From NCBI GenBank assembly GCA_012329085.1, contig JAAXQB010000159.1:1-12393 (forward strand): a DNA stretch of 12,393 nt. The letters run 5' to 3'. This document shows, one piece after another, positions 7,176 through 12,393 of the stretch. Position 1 is the stretch's first letter. Every line of letters starts with the position of its first letter. Position numbers and translations under genes: made by a program. Source of the stretch: Methanosarcinales archaeon (lineage in GTDB: Archaea; Halobacteriota; Methanosarcinia; Methanosarcinales; Methanosarcinaceae). Under the pieces are notes generated by a model that saw only the letters and a program-made list of their open reading frames with translations, searched no databases and had not been told where the DNA came from.

Positions 7176-7226
7176 TTGGAAAGTTCTTTGAATATCATTC
7201 TTGTAAAGAACGAGCTATTAAAACTT
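7176..7226. repeat. Hairpin-repeat fragment D
   Basis: GTTCTTT at 7183-7189 pairs with AAAGAAC at 7205-7211. The segment CATTCTTGTAAAGAACGAGC with TATTAAAA after it is shared with block A (CATTCTTGCAAAGAACGAA and GAGCTATTAAAA). The palindromic tail is missing, so this is a partial copy. Confidence 0.7.
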
Positions 7227-7469
7227 TAATTGAATATTTTTTTTTTTTATTTAAATATATTGCATACAAAGCTTGACCATCATAATAATTATTGCATTAT
7301 ATTATTGATATAATTATAATTTAAATGGTATTGATTGAGATATAAATAGGATCTATTTTTCTATTTAATATATGGTTTTAGTTAATTTTTCTAAATTACT
7401 ATACCATTTTGGTATCAATTTATTATTAGTTTTTTTTATCAAACTACCTAAAATGTATTATTTTATTAA
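7227..7469. other. AT-rich intergenic region, no gene seen
   Basis: Nothing beyond A/T-rich sequence is recognised. A + strand open frame starting near 7372 has no ribosome binding site, lies antisense to the small ORF and the nitroreductase 3' end, and is not taken as a gene. Confidence 0.5.
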
Positions 7470-7556
7470 TTATTCTCCGCATTCTGAAAGCTTTGCTGTA
7501 AATTTAGAATTTTCGCTTAAATTTTCATACATCAAACCAATCGAATTATATTCCAT
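7470..7556 (-). CDS. Possible 28-residue small protein behind the nitroreductase
   Basis: The frame reads MEYNSIGLMYENLSENSKFT, then AKLSECGE, ending in TAA. It begins 42 bp after the nitroreductase stop on the same strand. The composition (acidic, mixed, helix-compatible, few low-complexity runs) looks more like protein than the surrounding noncoding A/T sequence. The open frame extends ten codons upstream without a start codon, back to a TAA, so it could be the tail of a decayed longer gene. No Shine-Dalgarno is visible and no family is recognised. Confidence 0.3.
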   Translation of the reverse strand: MEYNSIGLMYENLSENSKFTAKLSECGE

Positions 7557-7598
7557 AATTTTTACTTCGTCTTTTATTAATTTTTTTTACACTTTTTT

Positions 7599-8138
7599 CT
7601 ATTTAATTTCACATTCCCATTGTAAAGGAAATTTTTCATTAAATCCAAGTTCAAAAATATCTTTTCTTGGTTTTCTATCATGCATTTTTTCTTTGTCTGG
7701 ATGACCAATTGCAAGTATTGCCATAAGTTCAAATGATTCAGGCACATCTAAAATTAAATTCACCATTTCCTTTCTATTTAATATTTCTCCAAGCCAAACA
7801 GACCCAAGATTGAGTTCAACACATACAAGAAGCATATTTTGAATTGAAGCACCTATTGCTTGAATATCTTTTATATAATTATAGCTTGCATCGGAATCGA
7901 GAAATACAGCAATCAATAAAGGTGCATTTTTCACAATATTGGAATATTTTGTACATGTTGCAAGTTTTTCTATTGTGTTTGAATTTTGTATTACAATATA
8001 ACGCCATGGCTGATTATTCAATCCAGATGGGGCATACCTACCCGCATCTAAAATTACATTTATATCTGCCCTATTTACAGAAATTTTTAAAAAATTTCTG
8101 ATACTTTGTCTTTGCTTTATAGCTTTTATAAGTTCCAT
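7599..8138 (-). CDS. Nitroreductase-family FMN-dependent oxidoreductase
   Basis: 179 residues, typical for the short archaeal members. This family reduces nitro compounds, quinones or enones with NAD(P)H using bound FMN, usually as a homodimer in the cytoplasm; the substrate here cannot be told. FMN-contact motifs are visible: RQSIRNF at 10-16 (Arg10, Ser12, Arg14), APSGLNNQPW at 36-45, LGSVWLG at 111-117, and AIGHPD with a following RKP at 143-157. The start lies only 14 bp after the stop of the nucleotidyltransferase gene, so the two are probably co-transcribed. No Shine-Dalgarno precedes the ATG (only A/T), so translation may depend on coupling. The C-terminal residues after Arg158 (FELGFNEKFPLQWECEIK) lie outside the conserved motifs. 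Confidence 0.93.
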   Translation of the reverse strand: MELIKAIKQRQSIRNFLKISVNRADINVILDAGRYAPSGLNNQPWRYIVIQNSNTIEKLATCTKYSNIVKNAPLLIAVFLDSDASYNYIKDIQAIGASIQNMLLVCVELNLGSVWLGEILNRKEMVNLILDVPESFELMAILAIGHPDKEKMHDRKPRKDIFELGFNEKFPLQWECEIK

Positions 8139-8152
8139 GTAAATATTAATTT

Positions 8153-9310
8153 TTAATATTCTGGATTTATAATATCTTCTTCTATATTAACACCCTCTTC
8201 AACTTTGATTCTTGGCCAAATTTTTACATTTGAATGAACTGTTGAATTTTTTCCTATTATTACATTAGGTCCAATTACGGTGCCATTTTCTAAATTGCAT
8301 TTATTTTCTACATTAGTATTATTGTCAATAATAGAACCGGATACATTTACATTTTTTCCAATTGCCACATTATTGTATATGTATGATGAAAGAATTCTTG
8401 AACCATTATCAATAACACAATTTTCACCTATTGTGGTATATGGACCTAGTAAGACATTATCTCCAATTGTTGTATTTGTCCCTATAACAATTGGGCCTAC
8501 TAATGCAGAGTTTGAACCTACTGACACATTATGTTCAACCATCAAAGGACCGATTATTCGTGCATCATCTGTATGAAAATTTCCACCTATTGTGGTACCC
8601 GGTAAAGATGCCAACATCCATCTTTGTGCAAGTCTATATGAAGTTGGATTTCCAACATCTGTCCATCTGCCGCGAACTAAATATCCATTTATAAGCTCAT
8701 TAGTTGTAAGCATTTCTGGAAATATATCCTTTGCAAAATCATATTCTTTATTTTTTGGAATTCGATCAAATATCTCTGGATTGCATACATAAATGCCAGT
8801 ACTTGCAAGATTGCTAAAAATTTCACCTGCACTTGGTTTTTCAAGAAATCGATGAATTTTATTATTAACATCCATGTCAGCAATACCAAATTCCCTTGGA
8901 TCATCAATTGAGAGCAACCCAATCGTGACTATTGATTCGTTTTGTTCATGGAATTGATACATTTCCCTTAAATTTAAGTTTAGTACATGATCTCCGCCAA
9001 GAATTATAAAAGTTTCATCATTCAAAAACTCTTCTGCATTTTTGACACTTCCTGCCGTTCCTAATTTTGTTTGTTCATATGCATAATCAATATGAACTCC
9101 AAATACACTTCCATCCCCAAGAACTTCTTCAATTTTTTCAGCCATATATCCTATGGTAATTACAATTTCATTAAATCCTTCTTTTGCAAGATGTTCAATC
9201 AAATGCACCACAGATGGTTTATTTAAAATTGGTATATTTGGCTTTGGGCGGTCAAATGTAAGTGGTCTAAGACGAGTTCCAGTTCCCCCGCACATAATAC
9301 ATGCTTTCAT
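8153..9310 (-). CDS. Sugar-1-phosphate nucleotidyltransferase with C-terminal left-handed beta-helix
   Basis: 385 residues. It transfers a nucleotide from NTP to a sugar-1-phosphate, giving an NDP-sugar for surface glycans. The N-terminal Rossmann-type domain (1 to about 240) has the signature GGTGTRLRPLT at 8-18 and PKP at 22-24 (Lys23), LGTAGSV at 83-89, the metal Asp in GGDH (105-108), EKP at 157-159 and WTDVGNP at 216-222 with the second metal Asp. From about 243 to 375 are hexapeptide repeats (IGTNTTIGDNVLLGPYTTIG and similar), a left-handed beta-helix. The ending KIWPRIKVEEG resembles that of mannose-1-phosphate guanylyltransferase-like archaeal and bacterial enzymes. Glucose- or GlcNAc-1-phosphate uridylyl- or thymidylyltransferases share this layout, so the sugar is left open. 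It lies 32 bp after the OB-fold gene and 14 bp before the nitroreductase gene. No Shine-Dalgarno is seen. Confidence 0.93.
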   Translation of the reverse strand: MKACIMCGGTGTRLRPLTFDRPKPNIPILNKPSVVHLIEHLAKEGFNEIVITIGYMAEKIEEVLGDGSVFGVHIDYAYEQTKLGTAGSVKNAEEFLNDETFIILGGDHVLNLNLREMYQFHEQNESIVTIGLLSIDDPREFGIADMDVNNKIHRFLEKPSAGEIFSNLASTGIYVCNPEIFDRIPKNKEYDFAKDIFPEMLTTNELINGYLVRGRWTDVGNPTSYRLAQRWMLASLPGTTIGGNFHTDDARIIGPLMVEHNVSVGSNSALVGPIVIGTNTTIGDNVLLGPYTTIGENCVIDNGSRILSSYIYNNVAIGKNVNVSGSIIDNNTNVENKCNLENGTVIGPNVIIGKNSTVHSNVKIWPRIKVEEGVNIEEDIINPEY

Positions 9311-9342
9311 AATACTATATAATGTTATTTTAATTTATAATT

Positions 9343-9747
9343 TTATCGACTTGATTTTATTCTAATTTCCTGTTCATTTTGAATTTTTATTTGTCTTCTG
9401 CCCCTAAATTCATTTACGATTCCATTTATATAAATTTTATTTCCTTTATTCAATTTTTCTTCGAGATTTATTGCACCAGCATTATTTGGTATGAATATTT
9501 CAATATCATTAGAATTATAATCGACATTTAATATCAAATGGTTGCCAGTTCTTGTAATTCGTTTATCCATTATAATTCCTTCAAAATAGATTTTATCAGA
9601 AAGTTCAGACTCATAAAGACAAACTAATTGATATCGTCCATCATTCAATGCCATATTTGAATCTGTATAAATCATAGCATACGCTATACCAAGGGATAAG
9701 ATTATCATCACAAGAAGAATTGCAATTATTTTTTCTTCTTTTTCCAT
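9343..9747 (-). CDS. Membrane-anchored OB-fold protein
   Basis: 134 residues from the chosen ATG. Residues 1-6 are charged (MEKEEK) and 7-25 form one transmembrane helix (IIAILLVMIILSLGIAYAM). The rest is one OB-fold: FEGIIMDKRITRTGNHLILN, then EIFIPN, LNKGNKIYINGIVNEFRGRR, then QIKIQNEQEIRI. The strand order and the GxxIxIxGxVxExxGxxQI pattern fit nucleic-acid-binding OB domains. A longer frame runs back to 9873, but its extra 42 codons come from repeat block E, so the internal ATG at 9747, directly before the charged residues and membrane helix, is preferred. It has no Shine-Dalgarno; the upstream TTTAAAAATATATAC could be a promoter element. It is the first gene of a likely unit with the nucleotidyltransferase and nitroreductase. 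Whether it binds nucleic acid is unproven. Confidence 0.75.
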   Translation of the reverse strand: MEKEEKIIAILLVMIILSLGIAYAMIYTDSNMALNDGRYQLVCLYESELSDKIYFEGIIMDKRITRTGNHLILNVDYNSNDIEIFIPNNAGAINLEEKLNKGNKIYINGIVNEFRGRRQIKIQNEQEIRIKSSR

Positions 9748-9768
9748 ATATATTGTATATATTTTTAA

Positions 9769-9871
9769 ACGAGAAATTAGAAATTTTTTTAAATTATTAA
9801 CGCCCATTCGCTTCGAGAACGAGCTCTCAAAGAGAATGAGTGTTAAGTATATAACTTTACAAGTTATATGC
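9769..9871. repeat. Hairpin-repeat block E between the alcohol dehydrogenase and OB-fold genes
   Basis: CGAGAAATTAGAAATTT at 9770-9786 is identical to the start of block G. AACGCCCATTC (9799-9809) can pair with GAATGAGTGTT (9834-9844) with one mismatch and one wobble, enclosing a small CTCT/AGAG hairpin at 9824-9834. TTAAG leads into the tail at 9847-9871 (GTATATAACTTTACAAGTTA and TATGC). The tail begins 12 bp after the alcohol dehydrogenase stop codon, so this copy would be in that gene's 3' untranslated region and may act as its terminator. Confidence 0.85.
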
Positions 9872-9882
9872 AAATATGAAAT

Positions 9883-11112
9883 TTAAGATAATGAATGCAT
9901 AGAATCACGATATATTTGTTTTATACCTTCATCAGTGCTTTCCATAGGGGTTAAAGAAAGTAAAATATCTAAACTTGGAGTTGCTTTTACAAGGTCTGTT
10001 AAATCATTCACATCGCCTTCATTAAATCCAATATCTGACAATTTTTCATTTATTCCCACACTATACAACCACTGTTCTACCTCTCTTGCAAGATATACTC
10101 CATCTGAATTTGCTTTTGATACATCTTTTACGATAGGTTCAAATATATATGCAAATCTTTCAGATGCTGCTGGATGGCTATATTTAACTACAGCTGGCAA
10201 AAGTACTGCCAATCCTAAACCATGTGCAAGATCTGGTTTCAATGCACTTAAAGGATGTTCAAGTGCATGAGTGTAATGTAAAAGTCCATTATCAAAACTA
10301 ATTCCTGCGATTGCTGATGCATATAGTAGCCAATATCTTGCAGTTAAATCATTTGGATTTTTGATTGCGTTTGGAAGATATCGTGAGACTAATTCAATGG
10401 TTCTTTTTGCAAGATTAATTGTATATGGACTTGCTGCAATACTCGTTGCAGCTTCAACTACATGATTTACTGCATCTACAGCTGTGTATTGTGTTTGTTT
10501 TTCAGGAAGTTTTGTAAGTAGTGCAGGATCATCAATTGAATATAATGGATATATACAATCATACACCAATGCAGGTTTAAAATTTTCCTCTGGGATAGTT
10601 GCTACGGCAAATCTATTTACTTCGGTACCCGTTCCATGTGTTGTATTTATTAAAACTATTGGTTTTGCTGTTTTTGCATCAAATTTAAATTTATATAAAT
10701 CTCTTGCGGATTCTGTTGTATGTTCAAGTAGTATTGCAGTACTTTTTGCAACATCTAATGGACTTCCACCTCCAATACCAATAACGGCATCTGCTTTCAT
10801 GCCCAACCCCATTTCTTTTGCTTCATCTATCATATCCACAGTTGGATTTGCACTTGCTTTATCATAAATTTCATATGTGGTATTTTGTTCATCTAATATC
10901 TTTTCAATAACGCTCCACGCACCACACAATTTATACGATCTTTTTCCTGTGACAAATAGTAAATTATTAAATCCTTTACTTTTTAAATCGGAAACAATAC
11001 CTTCGAATTTATTGATTGCACCCACTCCAAAATAATTTGTTGTTTTACACCTCAATTCAAATACATTATTAATATCTATAAGATCATCTACTTTGTTTGA
11101 AATTTCACTCAT
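9883..11112 (-). CDS. Iron-containing alcohol dehydrogenase (group III)
   Basis: 409 residues, slightly longer than the usual 380-390. It interconverts an alcohol and aldehyde or ketone with NAD(P); the substrate cannot be told. The N-terminal half binds the nucleotide: GGGSPLD at 114-120 and the TTHGTGTEVNRFAV segment at 157-170. The helical C-terminal half holds the metal: DAVNH (Asp213, His217), THALEHPLSA (His282, His286) and LAHGLGLAVLLP (His297). By alignment with FucO the ligands would be Asp213, His217, His282 and His297, so the enzyme looks intact. The start is supported by the best ribosome binding site in the window, GGAGTGAT on the - strand (11118-11125), 5 nt before ATG. GCCATAT occurs twice upstream (11160-11166, 11173-11179), a possible regulator site. 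The gene is monocistronic by context, with a repeat hairpin behind it. Confidence 0.95.
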   Translation of the reverse strand: MSEISNKVDDLIDINNVFELRCKTTNYFGVGAINKFEGIVSDLKSKGFNNLLFVTGKRSYKLCGAWSVIEKILDEQNTTYEIYDKASANPTVDMIDEAKEMGLGMKADAVIGIGGGSPLDVAKSTAILLEHTTESARDLYKFKFDAKTAKPIVLINTTHGTGTEVNRFAVATIPEENFKPALVYDCIYPLYSIDDPALLTKLPEKQTQYTAVDAVNHVVEAATSIAASPYTINLAKRTIELVSRYLPNAIKNPNDLTARYWLLYASAIAGISFDNGLLHYTHALEHPLSALKPDLAHGLGLAVLLPAVVKYSHPAASERFAYIFEPIVKDVSKANSDGVYLAREVEQWLYSVGINEKLSDIGFNEGDVNDLTDLVKATPSLDILLSLTPMESTDEGIKQIYRDSMHSLS

Positions 11113-11117
11113 TATAA

Positions 11118-11125
11118 ATCACTCC
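11118..11125 (-). promoter_or_regulatory. Shine-Dalgarno site of the alcohol dehydrogenase gene
   Basis: GGAGTGAT on the - strand is close to the ideal AGGAGGTGAT complementary to the 16S rRNA 3' end. It lies 5 nt before the ATG. It is the only strong site of this kind in the window, and suggests high translation. Confidence 0.8.
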
Positions 11126-11754
11126 TTTTGATTGCTTGTTTGTTTGTATGTTATTGTACGCCATATCAATTTGCCATATTATTCCTAATGCACAATTGGT
11201 ACCATAAAATTAATTCAATAATAATCGAATTTAAATTTTATATGTGTAGATATTTTATATAAGTTATGTGCTATAAATGTTTGTATTATATTAAAAAAGT
11301 ATACAATAAATATGATGTCAAATAATCGATATGATGTCAAATAATAAAATTGAATGTTGTCATGTTTAATTAAGAAAAATACTATAATATATTCTTCATG
11401 AACTTAATATTAATTATAAAGAAAATGATTATATATACGATAATACATGCAATAGATTCATAATTTCATACCAATTTTAATATTTTTTTAGTGAACATTG
11501 CACCTCTTTTAGATATGTAAGTGAATATTAACATTAATTATGTATTAAAAGATTTGTTCTCGCATCTTAGTAAAAAGTTATATATACTTGTAATACCATT
11601 AATTATCATATACTTTAAACTAATTGGAGGTGTATATACAAATAGTATAAATAAGTACATAATTTATACATCATGCAGGACATGTCATTTTTTAAGCATA
11701 TCTTGCATATATAAATATATTTTTAAAATTATAATTTTAAATTAAAACAAATCA
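11126..11754. other. Intergenic region upstream of the alcohol dehydrogenase gene
   Basis: It must contain the alcohol dehydrogenase promoter. A candidate TATA box, TTATATAA preceded by AAC on the - strand, lies at about 11252-11259 and would give a leader of roughly 120 nt; this is uncertain. It also holds the GCCATAT direct repeat and a 19-bp tandem repeat (11311-11345). A 74-codon + frame from a GTG at 11521 is hydrophobic and A/T-driven and is not accepted as a gene. Confidence 0.45.
11311..11345. repeat. Two direct copies of TATGATGTCAAATAAT, period 19
   Basis: TATGATGTCAAATAAT is found at 11311-11326 and again at 11330-11345 with a 3-bp spacer. The 19-bp period is close to two helical turns, as for a tandem operator, but it lies some 200 bp upstream of the alcohol dehydrogenase start. 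Confidence 0.8.
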
Positions 11755-11800
11755 AAAATCAAAGATTTTTTCAAACGCTCATTCATTCTGAATGAGTTAT
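11755..11800. repeat. Hairpin-repeat block F
   Basis: AATCAAAGATTTTTTC starts at 11757, a variant of the AATCAAAGATTTTCT module. It is followed by AACGCTCATTC and a hairpin in which CTCATTC (11778-11784) pairs with GAATGAG (11790-11796). The palindromic tail is absent at this copy. Confidence 0.78.
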
Positions 11801-11936
11801 AAAAAATTTAATATTTTTTTGTTAACATATATAATAATTAATCATGATGTATTGCGAAAAGACATTAGCATCTTTATTGTCCCACATACATCATTATAAA
11901 ATAATCTATAAAATATGAATTTTTTTAATATAAATG
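11801..11936. other. AT-rich spacer between repeat blocks F and G
   Basis: No gene is seen. ATGATGTAT (11844-11852) and ATACATCAT (11886-11894) form a 9-bp inverted repeat with a 33-nt spacer. Confidence 0.5.
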
Positions 11937-11992
11937 CGAGAAATTAGAAATTTCTCTGAGTATAATAACTTTATAAGTTATATACACTGAAA
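11937..11992. repeat. Hairpin-repeat block G
   Basis: The hairpin GAGAAATT-AGA-AATTTCTC (11938-11956) is followed by TGAGTATAATAACTTTATAA and GTTATATACACTGA, the palindromic tail at about 11961-11985. It shares its first 17 bp exactly with block E. Confidence 0.83.
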
Positions 11993-12269
11993 AAATCAAG
12001 CATTTCATAGAATATACTTTTACAATAAATAGATTTCACAATAATAATAATAATAAATTAAAGATTTGAACAAAAATTATAAATATTTAAATTTAAATAT
12101 TTGATTTGGAATTTAGATGGAGTTAATGCCAACGATTCTAAAACAAATATAATAAAAATTAGAAAATAGTTCAATTCTTTTAAAATTACAATTTGTCAAT
12201 ATATGTTAGTATGGAGCAAATTAGAAAATAATAATTAATAAGCATAAATAAATAAAAATTATAAATTTA
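11993..12269. other. AT-rich region before the right-edge insertion sequence
   Basis: No gene is recognised. It holds an AAT microsatellite (12041-12057) and a perfect 22-bp palindrome at 12081-12102 (AAATATTTAAA and its complement). A short open stretch around 12103-12168 (NLDGVNANDSKTNIIKIRK) has protein-like composition but no start, and may be a fragment of a lost gene. Confidence 0.45.
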
Positions 12270-12308
12270 GGAGTTACGCAGTTCAATAGAATGTGATAAA
12301 GTTAAGGT
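12270..12308 (+). mobile_element. Putative left end of an insertion sequence
   Basis: Base composition and style change at about 12270, where GGAGTTACGCAGTTC begins 39 bp before the transposase ATG. Such a distance is usual between an IS terminal inverted repeat and its transposase gene. The right end is outside the window, so the terminal repeat and target duplication cannot be confirmed. Confidence 0.45.
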
Positions 12309-12393
12309 ATGAACACACCAAAATGTAACGAAATGGATTATATCAATTTCTTGGTTGCGGCCCAGAAGGCATTCAGTGCTGTGGAAGCATCCA
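12309..12393 (+). CDS. Transposase, IS701/IS4-type DDE family, N-terminus only
   Basis: Twenty-eight codons are seen before the window ends: MNTPKCNEMDYINFLVAAQK, then AFSAVEAS. This opening (x-P-K-C-x-x-x-DYINFL-x-A-x-x-x-F-S-x-x-EA) is one I recognise from IS701/IS4-like transposases common in Methanosarcina and other archaea and bacteria; no catalytic residues are within view. The segment is about 42 percent GC, clearly above its surroundings, pointing to recent arrival from outside. An AAGGT just before the ATG is too close to be a normal ribosome binding site. The family call is from memory of its N-terminus and could be wrong; the identity as a transposase is more secure than the exact family. 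Confidence 0.6.
   Translation, partial: MNTPKCNEMDYINFLVAAQKAFSAVEAS

Noticed and set aside
7372..7704. 110-codon + frame
   Set aside because: Antisense to the nitroreductase 3' end and the small ORF; Phe/Ile/Ser-rich composition typical of AT-rich noncoding strands.
11521..11745. 74-codon + frame from a GTG
   Set aside because: No ribosome binding site, composition explained by A/T bias, no family resemblance; the hydrophobic stretch alone is not enough.

Overview
The window is a very AT-rich stretch of an archaeal chromosome, most likely a methanogen of the Methanobacteriales. The archaeal assignment rests on a DUF2240-family gene (an archaeal family), a GGAGTGAT ribosome binding site, and the archaeal style of the SerA and sugar-nucleotidyltransferase genes. 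The order-level assignment is inference from gene content and base composition. Low gene density, decayed transposon sequence, microsatellites and many dispersed hairpin repeats suggest a relaxed, possibly host-associated genome; that is also inference.

Layout. Positions 1-1274 hold no intact gene: a broken ISAzo13-type transposase relic (about 330-985), a perfect 32-bp palindrome and AAT microsatellites. On the + strand follows one leucine-rich-repeat surface-type protein (1275-2591). All other recognised genes up to the right edge are on the - strand: a small HNH-like protein with degenerate active site (2822-3088), a DUF2240 protein (3990-4466), serA (5164-6741), a possible three-gene unit of OB-fold protein, sugar-1-phosphate nucleotidyltransferase and nitroreductase (9747 down to 7599) with a possible 28-residue ORF behind it, and an iron-containing alcohol dehydrogenase (9883-11112). 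At the right edge (from about 12270) an insertion sequence begins, with the first 28 codons of an IS701/IS4-type transposase that is visibly richer in GC than its surroundings.

The most unusual content is between the genes. A modular family of short inverted repeats recurs at least seven times (3553-3799, 4484-5024, 6761-6822, 7176-7226, 9769-9871, 11755-11800, 11937-11992). Shared modules are a CATTCG/CGAATG hairpin, an AATCAAAGATTTTCT module in both orientations, GAGAAATT-type hairpins, and a palindromic tail close to TATAACTTTATAAGTTATA that usually follows GCGTTA or TGTTAA. One copy is interrupted by a 112-bp element with 10-bp terminal inverted repeats and a TA on each side; removing it restores a perfect hairpin.

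How the genes relate: SerA makes the first committed step of serine synthesis. The nucleotidyltransferase supplies activated sugar for surface glycans. The nitroreductase and alcohol dehydrogenase are redox enzymes with unspecified substrates. There is no evidence of one joint pathway. No rRNA, tRNA or CRISPR array was recognised.
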